Positions 16,560 to 25,498 are shown, counted from the stretch's first letter. The stretch is DNA of 64,000 bases from Pelagovum pacificum (GCF_016134045.1 NZ_CP065915.1:620001-684000), one strand, 5' to 3'. Notes: generated by a model from the letters alone, not told the origin. Translations and numbers: made by a program.

Positions 16560-16937
16560 TCAGGGAAGCGGTGCGAAGAGGTCGACGTGGTAGCCTGCCG
16601 GGTCCACGACCGTCGCGTAGCGCTGGCCCCAGAAGGCATCCCACGGCGCCGTCTGCACGCTGAATCCCGCGTCTGCGACCGCTGCGGCCTTTCCATCCAC
16701 CTCGGCCGGGCTGTCGCAGAGGATCGCGAAGGCCGCATGGTTCGCGGGACGCGGCACCTCGCCGGTCAGCTTCTCGATCAACGCGGCGCTGTCGATCATC
16801 AGCCGGATACCAGCGGCGGCGGGCTCCACATGGTCGGCAGAGAGGTCGACCCCGGCGAAATCGAAGCCGAGGGCGGTGTAGAAGGCGACGGTCGCCTCCA
16901 TGTCGGTGGTCGTCACGCTGACGGCGTCGATCCTCAT
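16560..16937 (-). CDS. VOC-superfamily (glyoxalase/bleomycin-resistance-like) protein
   Basis: A 125-residue vicinal-oxygen-chelate protein. The N-terminal repeat begins MRIDAVSVTTTDMEATVAFYTALGFDFAG and the second ends VVDPAGYHVDLFAPLP, the usual beta-alpha-beta-beta-beta pair; D-P-x-G-x-x-(V/L)-x-L/F is the common C-terminal mark. The metal-ligand histidine at the first strand is replaced (VSVTTTD), so catalytic glyoxalase activity is doubtful and a binding role is possible. Its start overlaps the rhomboid gene stop by four bases (ATGA type), so both are likely co-transcribed leftward. Confidence 0.75.
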   Translation of the reverse strand: MRIDAVSVTTTDMEATVAFYTALGFDFAGVDLSADHVEPAAAGIRLMIDSAALIEKLTGEVPRPANHAAFAILCDSPAEVDGKAAAVADAGFSVQTAPWDAFWGQRYATVVDPAGYHVDLFAPLP

Positions 16938-17680
16938 TTGCGTCTCCTCACGGTCGGCACCGAGGTGGTGCTCATCCGGTAGCTTGCTGCGGGGTGCGGC
17001 GGGTGGCCCTCGGTGCGGTCCCAGTAGGTCTGACCGCCGCGCCGGAGCCAGACCGGCACGGTCAGCACGAGCCCGACGATGAAGCCGCCCGCATGCGCCC
17101 AATAGGCGGTGCCGCCGGCGGCGACGTCCGCGCCGAGACCGCTGAAAAGCTGGATCGCGAACCAGATGCCAAGCATGATCCACGCCGGCACCGGGATGAT
17201 CCGGAAGATGATGATGAGGATCAGCAGCACGTCGACCTTCGCCTTCGGAAACAGCAGAAGGTAGCCGCCCATGACGCCCGCGATCGCGCCGGATGCGCCG
17301 ACCATCGGCACCAGTGCGGTCGGCCCGGCGGCATATTGCGCGAAGGCCGCGCCAAGGCCGGAGGCGACATAGAACAGGGCGAAGCCGCCGTGGCCCATCG
17401 CTTCCTCCATGTTGTCCCCGAAGATGTAGAGGAACAGCATATTGCCGAGGATGTGCATGAACCCGCCATGGATGAACATGTGGGTGAACAGGCCGGTGTA
17501 GCCGTAGCCGTCGCTCAGGAAGGCGGGGACCATCGCGTAGCGCTCGTAGAACTCCAGCAAAGCCCGGTCGGACGTGTGCGCCCCGAGCCCGTAGAGGAAG
17601 ACGAGCACGTTGATCGCGATCAGCGTGTAGACCACGTAGGGGGTCTGTTCGGACGGGTTGTGGTCTCGGATCGGAAACAT
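16934..17680 (-). CDS. Rhomboid-family intramembrane serine protease
   Basis: A 248-residue polytopic protein of the rhomboid family. The catalytic Ser130 lies in VGASGAIAG and His196 in WAHAGGF, forming the Ser-His dyad; the conserved HMFIHGGFMHILGN segment (residues 67-80) contains the oxyanion-region His and Asn. About six to seven hydrophobic segments surround these motifs. Such proteases cleave transmembrane substrates within the inner membrane; substrates cannot be predicted. It is the first gene of a two-gene leftward operon with the VOC protein. Confidence 0.88.
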   Translation of the reverse strand: MFPIRDHNPSEQTPYVVYTLIAINVLVFLYGLGAHTSDRALLEFYERYAMVPAFLSDGYGYTGLFTHMFIHGGFMHILGNMLFLYIFGDNMEEAMGHGGFALFYVASGLGAAFAQYAAGPTALVPMVGASGAIAGVMGGYLLLFPKAKVDVLLILIIIFRIIPVPAWIMLGIWFAIQLFSGLGADVAAGGTAYWAHAGGFIVGLVLTVPVWLRRGGQTYWDRTEGHPPHPAASYRMSTTSVPTVRRRK

Positions 17681-17799
17681 GGCTGAAAGGTGAGGGCTGG
17701 GGCGGTGGCGTCAAGTGGCAACATCGCCGTTTGCCCAACTCGCCAACCCGGTTGCAGGCAAACTGCGGCGAGCCCGCCGTGATGACAGGAGGTAAGACG

Positions 17800-18324
17800 A
17801 TGCATGTGATCCTCTCGGGGTGTTCGGGCGGGGGCAAGTCGACGCTGCTGGCCGAACTCGCGCGGCGCGGCTACGCCACGGTGCCCGAGCCGGGGCGGCG
17901 GATCGTCCAGCGCGAGCAGCGGAGCGGCGGGCGCGCGTTGCCGTGGGTCGATCTCGCGGCCTTCGCGCGGGAAGCCGTCGCGATGGCACGGGCGGACCGG
18001 GCGGCGCTGACTGCGGACGCGGGGCCGGTTTTCTTCGATCGGGGGCTGATCGACGCGGCCGTGGCGCTGGAGGCGGCAACGGGCGCGCCGGTGTCGGAGA
18101 CGCTTGCCGGTGATCCGCCATTTCACAGGACGGTCTTTCTGACGCCGCCGTGGCGGGCGCTGTTCGCCAGTGATGGAGAGCGGCAGCACGGTTTCGATGA
18201 GGCGCGCGCCGAATATGAGCGCCTTCGCGCGGCCTTTCCGGCGCTCGGCTACGAAACGGTCGTATTGCCCGAGGCCGGCGTCGCGGCACGCGCCGACCTC
18301 GTTCTCGAAGCGCTGGGCCTTTAG
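17800..18324 (+). CDS. P-loop AAA-type ATPase/kinase-like protein
   Basis: A 174-residue nucleotide-binding protein. Walker A is SGCSGGGKST (residues 6-15), followed by a conserved YATVPEPGRRIV block, a putative Walker B/DR motif VFFDRGLIDAAV and a C-terminal region resembling small-molecule kinases and the AAA_28 domain family. Function unknown; possibly phosphorylation of a small metabolite or nucleotide. ATG 17800 has an ideal AGGAGGT seven bases upstream, which rules out the longer in-frame start. It converges with putA, overlapping its stop by four bases. Confidence 0.72.
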   Translation: MHVILSGCSGGGKSTLLAELARRGYATVPEPGRRIVQREQRSGGRALPWVDLAAFAREAVAMARADRAALTADAGPVFFDRGLIDAAVALEAATGAPVSETLAGDPPFHRTVFLTPPWRALFASDGERQHGFDEARAEYERLRAAFPALGYETVVLPEAGVAARADLVLEALGL

Positions 18325-21300
18325 CCCGCCACGGCGGCAAGAAGCTGCGCGTTGCCGCCGGCAGCGGTCGTGTCGATGCAGACGTGACGTTCGTGACAGA
18401 CGTGGCCCTTGTCGGGCCGGAAGGTCACCAGCGGCACCAGCGGCCCGTCGCGGCGGGCGAGCGCCTGTTCCATCACGCGCGCCTCGTCCGCGTCTCCCCA
18501 CCAGAGCACCGCCGACAGGCCGGGCAACGTGGCGAGGTCATCGGGCGCCAGTGAGCCGGTCGCGATCACGGGTTCTCCGCCGAGGGCGCGGACCTCTGTC
18601 GCCTGCGCCTCGGCCACCTCCTTCGACGGGCCAAGGCAGAGGATGCCCGAGCGGCGCACGAAGGTCAGGCGGTTCGACTCGCCGGTCGGGCCGGGCAGGT
18701 CGAGCGTGTCGAGCTCCGCCTCAGCCATCTTGCCGAATGCCTTGGCGATGCGGTCGCTGCTGTCCTGGCCGGTCCATGCGGTGCCGGTGCGCTCGGCGCC
18801 CTTCGGCGCGAAGCGGGTCAGGTAATTCGGGCCACCGGCCTTCGGACCGGTGCCCGACAGCCCTTCGCCGCCGAACGGCTGGGAGCCGACGATGGCGCCG
18901 ATCTGGTTGCGGTTCACGTAGGCGTTGCCGACGTGGATGTCGTCCATCACCTCCTGCACGCGGTCGTCGATGCGGGTGTGCAGGCCGAAGGTCAGCCCGT
19001 AACCCTGCGCGTTGATCCGCTCGATCACGTGATCGACCTCTGTCGCCTTGAAGGTCGCGACGTGCAGGACCGGACCGAAGACCTCGTGCGTCAGGTCGTC
19101 GATGTCGGAGACCTCGATCAGTGTCGGCGCGACGAAGGTGCCCGCGTCGGGCGTGGTCAGCTCGTGCAGCACCCGACCCTCGGTGCGGGCTGTGGCGACG
19201 TAATCGGCGATGGAGGCACGGGCCTCCTCGTCGATCACCGGGCCGACGTCGGTCGACAGCTCCCACGGATCGCCGAGCTGCAGCGTGTCCATCGCGCCCT
19301 TCAGCATCGTCAGAAGTTTCGGGGCGATGTCCTCCTGCACGTAGAGGCAGCGAAGCGCGGAGCAGCGCTGACCCGCCGACTGGAAGGAGGAAGCGAGGAT
19401 ATCGCGCACCGCGTGCTCGGGCAGGGCGGTGCTGTCGACGATCATCGCGTTGAGGCCACCGGTTTCCGCGATCAGCGGGGTGCCGGGGGCGCAATGGTCG
19501 GCCATGCTCGCGCGGATGCGACGCGCGGTTTCGGTCGAGCCGGTGAAGGCGACGCCTGCGAGCGACGGTTCGGTGACGAGCGCGGCGCCGGTCGACCCGT
19601 CGCCGGGCAGCAGTTGCAGCGCTGCGGTTGGGACGCCGGCGGCGTGCAGCAACTCGACCGCGCGGGAGGCGATCAGAGGCGTCTGCTCGGCGGGCTTGGC
19701 GATCACCGCGTTGCCCATGCTGAGGGCGGCGGCGATCTGGCCGGTGAAGATGGCGAGCGGGAAGTTCCAGGGCGAGATGCAGACCCACGTCCCTGTGTTG
19801 CCCTCGTCGCGGGAGCCGGCGGCGTAGTAGCGCAGGAAGTCGACCGCCTCGCGGACCTCGCCGATGGCGTCGGGCAGGCTCTTGCCCGCTTCGCGGTGGA
19901 GGATGGCGAAGAGTTCCTCTGCGTGGGCCTCGTAGGCGTCGGCGGCCGCGTTCAGGATCGCGGCGCGGTCGCCCGTGCTCCACGGAGTTGCGGCGGCGTG
20001 GGCGGCTTTGGCGTCGGCCTCCGTGGCGTAGGTCACCGTGCCGACGAGGTCGGCCGGGTCGGCAGGATTGCGGACTTCGTGGCTCTCGCCGTTCAGCGCG
20101 GTGTTGTGCCATTCGTGCTTGCGGAACGCGCCTCGCGCGGCGTCGATCGCGGCGAGCGTCGGGCGGTGCGTCTGGTCCCAGCCTTTCGAGTTCGCGCGCT
20201 CGGGGGCGAACATCTCCGGCCCCTCGGCGATCGGGGCGGGGGACCGTTTCGCGGCGAACGGATCGGCGGCGACGACTTCGGGCGGGACGGACTCGTCGAC
20301 GATCTGGTTCACGAAGGAGGAGTTCGCGCCGTTCTCCAGCAGGCGGCGGACGAGGTAGGCGAGCAGGTCCTCGTGCGCGCCGACCGGGGCGTAGATGCGG
20401 TGACGGGTCTTCTCCTGACCGAGGACGAGGTTGTGCAGCGTCTCGCCCATGCCGTGCAGGCGCTGGAATTCCCACGACTCGCGCGGCATGTCCTTCGCCA
20501 TCTCGAGGATGGTCGCCATCGTGTGCGCGTTGTGCGTCGCGAACTGCGGGTAGAGCCGGTCGGTCATGCCGAGCAGCTTGCGGGCGTTCGCGGCGTAGGA
20601 GATGTCGGTCGCCACCTTCGAGGTGAAGACGGGGAAGCCCTTGAGGCCCATGACCTGCGCGCGCTTGATCTCGGCGTCCCAGTAGGCGCCCTTCACGAGG
20701 CGGACCATGATGCGCTGCCCGGTCCGTCCGGCGAGGTCGTGAACCCAGTCGATCACGTGTCCGGCTCGCTGTCCGTAGGCCTGCACGACGATGCCGAACC
20801 CGTTCCAGCCGTCGAGCGAGGGATCGGTGAGCGCGGCCTCGATGACGTCGAGCGAGATGGCGAGCCGGTCGCTTTCCTCGGCGTCGATGTTCAGCCCCAT
20901 CTTCGCGTCCTTCGCCAGTTGGCAGAGCCGGACGAGGCGCGGCACGATCTCGGCCAGCGCGCGGTCGTGCTGGGCTTCCTCGTAGCGTGGGTGCAGGGCG
21001 GAGAGTTTGACCGAGATGCCGGGGTTCTTCGTGACGTCGTCGGCCGTCGCGCTGCGGCTGATCGCGGTGATCGCCGTGGCGTAATCGTCGAGGTAGCGGA
21101 GTGCGTCGGCCTCGGTCCGGGCGGCTTCTCCCAGCATGTCGTAGGAATAGGTGTAGCCCTTCGCCTCCATCTTCGCGGCGCGGGACATGGCGCGGTCGAT
21201 GTCCTCGCCCAGCACGAACTGGCGGCCCATCTCGCGCATCGCGCGCCCGACGGCAGTGCGGATCACCGGCTCGCCCAGTCGCTTCACCGCACCCCGCAGC

Positions 21301-21731
21301 GCGCGGAACGGCGCCTGCCTGTCGTCGTCGAGCACGCGGCCGGTCAGCATCAGCGCCCAGGTCGAGGCATTGACCAGCGAGGACGCGGACTTGCCCAGGT
21401 GCTTGCCCCAGTCGGACGGGGCGATCTTGTCCTCGATCAGCGCGTCGATCGTCTCCGCGTCGGGGACGCGAAGCAGCGCCTCGGCAAGGCACATCAGCGC
21501 GATGCCCTCGTCGGTGGAGAGGCCGTACTCGGCCAGGAAGACCTCCATCAGACCCGGACGTGAGGCGGCGCGAATCTCCTTTACCAGCGCGGCCCCGCGG
21601 GCCGAGATGGTGGCGCGGGCCTCGGGCGGGAGCGCGGCGTCCTCGGTCAGGGCGGAGACGGTCGTCTCCTCGTCGGCGTAGGTGGCCGCGTCGATACGGG
21701 CGCGGAGGTCGGCGGTGTCGTCGCGTGGCAT
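18321..21731 (-). CDS. putA: Bifunctional proline dehydrogenase / L-glutamate gamma-semialdehyde dehydrogenase
   Basis: Two-step proline catabolism to glutamate in one 1136-residue polypeptide. Residues 1-~480 form the FAD-dependent PRODH barrel (LLGEDIDRAMSRAAKME-like region, KLSALHPRYE, NIDAEESDRL, LVKGAYWDAEIKRAQ). From about 530 to 1000 is the NAD-dependent aldehyde dehydrogenase (CISPWNFPLAIFTGQIA, FTGSTETAR, ETGGLNAMI, catalytic Cys in SAGQRCSALR). A short C-terminal domain follows. There is no ribbon-helix-helix DNA-binding domain at the N-terminus (present in E. coli PutA of 1320 residues), so regulation is left to the divergent Lrp-type gene. Confidence 0.96.
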   Translation of the reverse strand: MPRDDTADLRARIDAATYADEETTVSALTEDAALPPEARATISARGAALVKEIRAASRPGLMEVFLAEYGLSTDEGIALMCLAEALLRVPDAETIDALIEDKIAPSDWGKHLGKSASSLVNASTWALMLTGRVLDDDRQAPFRALRGAVKRLGEPVIRTAVGRAMREMGRQFVLGEDIDRAMSRAAKMEAKGYTYSYDMLGEAARTEADALRYLDDYATAITAISRSATADDVTKNPGISVKLSALHPRYEEAQHDRALAEIVPRLVRLCQLAKDAKMGLNIDAEESDRLAISLDVIEAALTDPSLDGWNGFGIVVQAYGQRAGHVIDWVHDLAGRTGQRIMVRLVKGAYWDAEIKRAQVMGLKGFPVFTSKVATDISYAANARKLLGMTDRLYPQFATHNAHTMATILEMAKDMPRESWEFQRLHGMGETLHNLVLGQEKTRHRIYAPVGAHEDLLAYLVRRLLENGANSSFVNQIVDESVPPEVVAADPFAAKRSPAPIAEGPEMFAPERANSKGWDQTHRPTLAAIDAARGAFRKHEWHNTALNGESHEVRNPADPADLVGTVTYATEADAKAAHAAATPWSTGDRAAILNAAADAYEAHAEELFAILHREAGKSLPDAIGEVREAVDFLRYYAAGSRDEGNTGTWVCISPWNFPLAIFTGQIAAALSMGNAVIAKPAEQTPLIASRAVELLHAAGVPTAALQLLPGDGSTGAALVTEPSLAGVAFTGSTETARRIRASMADHCAPGTPLIAETGGLNAMIVDSTALPEHAVRDILASSFQSAGQRCSALRCLYVQEDIAPKLLTMLKGAMDTLQLGDPWELSTDVGPVIDEEARASIADYVATARTEGRVLHELTTPDAGTFVAPTLIEVSDIDDLTHEVFGPVLHVATFKATEVDHVIERINAQGYGLTFGLHTRIDDRVQEVMDDIHVGNAYVNRNQIGAIVGSQPFGGEGLSGTGPKAGGPNYLTRFAPKGAERTGTAWTGQDSSDRIAKAFGKMAEAELDTLDLPGPTGESNRLTFVRRSGILCLGPSKEVAEAQATEVRALGGEPVIATGSLAPDDLATLPGLSAVLWWGDADEARVMEQALARRDGPLVPLVTFRPDKGHVCHERHVCIDTTAAGGNAQLLAAVAG

Positions 21732-21852
21732 GGATTGGATCCTGTGGGGCTCTGGTCCTGTCGGTTCGTCCCATGATACCGCAGGATCGGAAGGCTATTC
21801 GGCCAATGACGGCGGACGGGCAGGACATTCGCCCGAAGTTGGAGCATCAGAC

Positions 21853-22326
21853 GTGACAGATGACCTGCAGGCGATGGACCGGTTCGACCGCGCGATCCTC
21901 GACGTCTTGGCGGTGGACGGGCGGATCAGTGTCGCCGACCTTGCCCGCAAGATCGGGCTGACCAAGTCCCCGACGCAGGCGCGGCTGCGCCGGCTGGAGA
22001 GGGACGGCACGATCCGGGGCTACCGGGCACTCGTGGATCCGATCCGGCTGGGGCGCGATCACGTCGCCTTCGCCGAGGTGAAGCTGACCGACACGCGAGA
22101 GGCCGCGCTGACCGCCTTCAACGAAGCGGTGCTGGCGATCCCGGAGATCGAGGAATGCCACATGATCGCCGGTGCGTTCGACTACCTGCTGAAGGTCCGC
22201 ACCAATTCCATGGCCGGTTACCGGACGCTGCTGGCCGAGCGGATCTCGACCTTGCCCAATGTCGCTCAGACCTCGACCTACGTGGCGATGCAGGCGGTGA
22301 AGGAAGGCGGACTTGACGCGGGCTGA
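21853..22326 (+). CDS. putR: Lrp/AsnC-family regulator, probable proline-responsive PutR
   Basis: A 157-residue Lrp/AsnC regulator: N-terminal helix-turn-helix (FDRAILDVLAVDGRISVADL, then IGLTKSPTQARLRRLERDG) and a C-terminal ligand-binding RAM domain (EIEECHMIAGAFDYLLKVRT). It sits divergently to putA with 121 bases between them, the standard arrangement for a proline-sensing activator of putA in Rhodobacteraceae and other alphaproteobacteria. GTG 21853, with GGAG eight bases before it, is taken as start; ATG 21874 is an alternative. Confidence 0.85.
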   Translation: MTDDLQAMDRFDRAILDVLAVDGRISVADLARKIGLTKSPTQARLRRLERDGTIRGYRALVDPIRLGRDHVAFAEVKLTDTREAALTAFNEAVLAIPEIEECHMIAGAFDYLLKVRTNSMAGYRTLLAERISTLPNVAQTSTYVAMQAVKEGGLDAG

Positions 22327-22347
22327 CGTTGCGACAGCTTAGGAGGC

Positions 22348-22893
22348 ATGAAGCTTGTCTTGCCCCTCCTGCTGGTCGCGCAAACTGCTCTTGCGCAAGA
22401 GGACACGTGTCCGCAAGCGCCCGACCATTCCGCAGAGACCGACCGCATTATTGCCGAGCTGCGGGTCGCGCCCGACGAGGCGACGGCGCGCCGGATCTCG
22501 CAAGGGCTCTGGTCGGCGTGGCTGGAGGCGCCGGATGCACGGGCTCAGGCGTTGCTTGACCGGGGCATGGCCCTGCGCGAGCAATTCGCCTTTCTCGAGT
22601 CCCGTGACGTGCTGGACGAGTTGGTCGAGTACTGCCCGGATTACGCAGAGGGCTACAACCAGCGGGCGTTCGCGAGCTTCCTGCGTCGGGATTTCGACAG
22701 TGCGCTGCCCGACCTTGAGCGGGCGCTCGAGCTGAACCCGAAGCATGTCGCCGCCCTGTCGGGCAAGGCGCTGACCCTGATGGGCCTCGGCCGGGACGAA
22801 GAGGCGCAACGTGCCCTGCGCTCCGCCCTCGACCTCAACCCCTGGTTATCGGAGCGGGCGCTGCTCGACGAGCCGGAGGGCGAGGACATCTGA
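22348..22893 (+). CDS. Exported tetratricopeptide-repeat protein
   Basis: A 181-residue protein with a short signal peptide (KLVLPLLLVAQTALA, cleavage before QED). The mature part carries two to three TPR-like helical pairs, the clearest at YAEGYNQRAFASFLRRDFDS followed by ALPDLERALELNPKHVAALS and the next unit ending in ALDLNPW. TPRs mediate protein-protein contact; a periplasmic scaffolding role is likely. It follows the putR gene by 21 bases and might be co-transcribed with it. Confidence 0.75.
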   Translation: MKLVLPLLLVAQTALAQEDTCPQAPDHSAETDRIIAELRVAPDEATARRISQGLWSAWLEAPDARAQALLDRGMALREQFAFLESRDVLDELVEYCPDYAEGYNQRAFASFLRRDFDSALPDLERALELNPKHVAALSGKALTLMGLGRDEEAQRALRSALDLNPWLSERALLDEPEGEDI

Positions 22894-22906
22894 CCGTGGG
22901 AGGTGC

Positions 22907-22937
22907 CTTCGAAGGCGCTTGGTCAAGCGCTTCGAAG
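22907..22937. repeat. Near-perfect long palindrome before tRNA-Leu
   Basis: CTTCGAAGGCGCTTG (22907-22921) and CAAGCGCTTCGAAG (22924-22937) are reverse complements except for one bulged base. It is followed by a 13-base palindrome GTGTCC-T-GGACAC (22937-22949). Both lie between the TPR gene and the tRNA. The first could be an RNA hairpin ending the upstream transcript; no T-run follows. Confidence 0.55.
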
Positions 22938-22991
22938 TGTCCTGGACACGGGTTGCCGTCGCCGCGCCTTTCGGCCAAGGATCGCATCCGT

Positions 22992-23075
22992 GCCCGCGTG
23001 GTGGAATGGTAGACACAGGGGACTTAAAATCCCTAGCCGTATGGCGTGCCGGTTCGAGTCCGGCCGCGGGCACCA
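22992..23075 (+). tRNA. tRNA-Leu (anticodon UAA)
   Basis: Acceptor arms GCCCGCG (22992-22998) and CGCGGGC (23065-23071) pair perfectly, with discriminator A and encoded CCA at 23073-23075. The anticodon arm GGGGA-CTTAAAA-TCCCT places UAA at 23025-23027. The T arm reads GCCGGTTCGAGTCCGGC and a class II variable arm lies between, as required for tRNA-Leu. It decodes UUA (and UUG by wobble). Confidence 0.96.
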
Positions 23076-23104
23076 CTTGAATTACTGAACATTTGTGATG
23101 GCTG

Positions 23105-23140
23105 ACGTGGGACTGCGAACGGCGGCTCCCACGTGTTTTT
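23105..23140 (+). terminator. Intrinsic terminator of tRNA-Leu
   Basis: ACGTGGGA (23105-23112) pairs with TCCCACGT (23127-23134) across a 14-base loop and is followed by G and five T residues. It lies 30 bases after the tRNA and is on the same strand. Confidence 0.8.
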
Positions 23141-23192
23141 ACACGTCGTTCCCGTAGTCTCGGTCTGATCGGTCAGCGGTTGCCAACTGGTC

Positions 23193-24167
23193 TCAAGGCC
23201 ACAGCAGCCAGCAATAGGCGACGTAGCCGGCGACCAGCACGCCGCCTTCTCGACGGCCGATCCTCATCCCGGTCGCCGCGAACAGGACGAACACCAGCGA
23301 CACGAAGACCATGAGTGGCGCATCGAAGCGGACGATCTCGGCCGGGACCATCGACGGTGCAATCAGGGCGGTCGCCCCACCGATCCCGAGGATGTTGTAG
23401 ATGTTGGACCCGACGACGTTGCCGAACGCGACGTCTCCCTGGCGCTTTATCGCGGCGATTACGGACGTGACCAGCTCAGGCATCGAGGTGCCGACAGCCA
23501 CGATGGTCAGGCCGATGACGGTCTCGGACACGCCCAGGTCCCGGGCTATCTCGACAGCCCCGCTCACCAAGAAGGAGCCGCCGGCAATCACCAGACCGAG
23601 CCCGCCGAGCGCGATGAGGACCGGCACGAGCAGGCCCGCCGTCTCGGAGCGCCCCGCCAGGGACACGTCCGCCTCCGAGAGGGCCATGCTCTTGTCGTGA
23701 ATCGCTCCCGCGTCCCCGTGGGCGCGCTCCTGTCGGATGACGAACCAGAGATAGGCAACGAGCAGAACAAGCATGAGAGTGCCGACCGGGCGTCCCATGG
23801 GTACGAACACCGCCAGGACCGCGAACGCCGCGGCGATCGCCAGCATGATCGAGGCGTCCCGGCGCAGCGCAGAGCGGGCCACGACGATCGGACAGAGGAT
23901 CGCAGAGGCGCCGGCGATCAACAGGATGTTCGCCAGGTTGGAGCCGACGATGTTGCCGTACGCGATACCCGGCGATCCGCTGAGACCGGCCTGAACCGAG
24001 GTCACCAGCTCGGGCATGGATGTGCCGAAACCCACGAGGGTGAGGCCGATCACCAGCGGCGACATTCCGAGGCGTTCCGCAATCTGGACAGCCCCCCGGA
24101 CCAGAAGCTCGCCTCCGACGACCAGCAGTACGAACCCGCCCAGCAGCAAAATCCAAGTCGTGATCAT
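23193..24167 (-). CDS. Calcium/sodium (CaCA-family) antiporter
   Basis: A 324-residue inner-membrane cation antiporter of the YrbG type with two inverted halves. Each half has the alpha-repeat: GFGTSMPELVTSVQAGLSG with GNIVGSNLANIL in the first, and AVGTSMPELVTSVIAAIK with GNVVGSNIYNIL in the second; the paired glutamates in TSMPELVTS bind the cations. About ten hydrophobic segments are present. It is likely an exporter of Ca2+ driven by Na+ or H+. Monocistronic, converging on tRNA-Leu and its terminator. Confidence 0.9.
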   Translation of the reverse strand: MITTWILLLGGFVLLVVGGELLVRGAVQIAERLGMSPLVIGLTLVGFGTSMPELVTSVQAGLSGSPGIAYGNIVGSNLANILLIAGASAILCPIVVARSALRRDASIMLAIAAAFAVLAVFVPMGRPVGTLMLVLLVAYLWFVIRQERAHGDAGAIHDKSMALSEADVSLAGRSETAGLLVPVLIALGGLGLVIAGGSFLVSGAVEIARDLGVSETVIGLTIVAVGTSMPELVTSVIAAIKRQGDVAFGNVVGSNIYNILGIGGATALIAPSMVPAEIVRFDAPLMVFVSLVFVLFAATGMRIGRREGGVLVAGYVAYCWLLWP

Positions 24168-24332
24168 GTCGTTCCCCCGACGTTAACCTCGCTGGGACCT
24201 ATCCGGCCAGCGCGGCCAAGCAAGGGCGTTCCTTAGGTGTAGCAATATCTCGCGCATCACCTTCTGCGGGAAACTGGTTCGAGGTGAGTGGGTCCCGGAT
24301 CGCCGAACCTTAAACGTCTGGCTACCCGAAGT

Positions 24333-24365
24333 AAAAAGAGCGCCCGCGCATGAACGCGGACGCTC
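24333..24365 (-). terminator. Intrinsic terminator of the Dabb gene
   Basis: On the minus strand GAGCG-T-CCGCG pairs with CGCGG-G-CGCTC around a six-base loop (24338-24365, one mismatch) and is followed by TTTTT (24337-24333). The remaining part of the 24168-24406 gap shows nothing else I can name. Confidence 0.75.
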
Positions 24366-24406
24366 GAAGAGCACCTATGTTCCAAGCGCCGGCGACCCCT
24401 GATCCT

Positions 24407-24712
24407 TCAGACGTCCAGATCAACCACGATGAGTCCGTCGATCCCTCCGACGGCGTTCTCGACGATTTGGGAGCCCAGGGCCCGGTGTTCGGGGTGCTCC
24501 AGGTAGGCTTCCAGATCGGCGAGACTGTCGAAGTCTATGACGAAGCCATGCATGAACCCGCGCTCGATCTGTTCGGGGGAAACCGAGTGGCCCCCGGTGA
24601 AACTGCGCGCTCCGGGGAGCTTCTCGGTCAGCTCCGCAAGACCTCCGAAAATCCCGGAGATCCTGTCCTCGGTATCGGGTTGGAACTTGATCAGGACGAT
24701 GTGGCGTATCAC
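24407..24712 (-). CDS. Dabb (stress-responsive A/B-barrel) domain protein
   Basis: A 101-residue dimeric alpha/beta-barrel protein. Family marks are the N-terminal MIRHIVLIKFQPD, the central GARSFTGGHSVSPE, MHGFVIDFDSLADLEAYLEHPEH and the final VVDLDV strand. Dabb proteins are found in stress responses and some cyclases or decarboxylases; enzymatic role here unknown. Monocistronic with its own terminator. The 258 bases upstream (24713-24970) contain no gene or clear motif beyond a weak GTGA-TCAC dyad. Confidence 0.8.
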   Translation of the reverse strand: MIRHIVLIKFQPDTEDRISGIFGGLAELTEKLPGARSFTGGHSVSPEQIERGFMHGFVIDFDSLADLEAYLEHPEHRALGSQIVENAVGGIDGLIVVDLDV

Positions 24713-24970
24713 GGTGGTCTCCCTCTGGTGCCCATGCCGTCAGTGATCAGTCACAGGCGAAAGTGCAATGGACGCGCTCGGGCTTCCTCGAGTCCCGTTC
24801 CGGGGGGCCGGGGACCTCTTTCTGGCCGGCACGACCACCCGCAGGTCAGACGCACGGAAGGCACGGCGAGGCTGTCGTGGCTCTGCGCAGTCTCGAAGGT
24901 CCTTGGGCGACTCCGGGACCGCGTCCTGGTCGAACCCCGAGCTCAGTCGATGGCCTCAAGGCTTGCCGGG

Positions 24971-25498
24971 TCAGGGCTGGCGCGCGGCGTCGGTATCTCG
25001 CGGTTGGAGCAGGTCCTCCACGAACCACGATGCGAACTGCGCCCGGCCGGAGACGCCGGCTTTGGCGTAGATGCGGGTGAGCTGGGCACGGACCGTACCG
25101 TGCGCGGCGTTGCGCAGGTCGGCGATCTCGGCGACGTCGAGGCCCTTCAGTGCGAGCAGCCCGACGTCGCGTTCGGCCGGGGTCAGACCCCAACCTGAGA
25201 ACTGCGCGTCGATCACCCGGGCGAGTTCGCCTCTTGCGGTGTCGAGCGCACGTTCCTGCGCGCGCATCCGCCCGACGGCGTGGCGCAGCTGGAAGAAACC
25301 CGTGACGACGCTGAGGATCAGGGCGATGGCGACGAGCCCCTCGAACAGGCTGTGTGGCTCGTCCGGGCCGGCCGCGAAGTCGGCGAGCGCGTCTCCAACG
25401 AAGAAGACCGCAGCCGTGACCTGCAACACAAGAAACAGCGCAAGGGCCAGCGATTGCCGCCGGCCCCCGGTCGAGAGGTCCGCGCGCGGGGCGCTCAT
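24971..25498 (-). CDS. Membrane-anchored LuxR-type helix-turn-helix regulator
   Basis: A 175-residue protein with two hydrophobic helices (LALALFLVLQVTAAVFFVGD near residues 17-36 and LFEGLVAIALILSVVTGFFQ near 50-70), a short coiled segment, and a C-terminal LuxR/GerE helix-turn-helix (LTPAERDVGLLALKGLDVAE, then NAAHGTVRAQLTRIYAKAGV). The typical K-S-x-x-T-V recognition helix is replaced by A-A-H-G-T-V. A DNA-binding domain tied to the membrane with no receiver domain suggests direct sensing in the bilayer. Its start overlaps the cytochrome b gene by four bases. Confidence 0.75.
   Translation of the reverse strand: MSAPRADLSTGGRRQSLALALFLVLQVTAAVFFVGDALADFAAGPDEPHSLFEGLVAIALILSVVTGFFQLRHAVGRMRAQERALDTARGELARVIDAQFSGWGLTPAERDVGLLALKGLDVAEIADLRNAAHGTVRAQLTRIYAKAGVSGRAQFASWFVEDLLQPRDTDAARQP

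Noticed and set aside
18933..21563. 876-codon open frame antisense to putA
   Set aside because: High G+C creates long open frames opposite real genes; the translation is rich in Arg, Val, Gly and Asp repeats with no domain, while putA on the other strand has complete motifs.
22907..23075. Integration site (attL/attR) of a genomic island at tRNA-Leu
   Set aside because: No integrase, no duplicated tRNA 3' end and no change in composition on either side were seen.
24713..24970. Small genes in the 258-base gap between Dabb and LuxR genes
   Set aside because: Open frames there (for example, 24768-25070) have no ribosome site and shadow-like composition.
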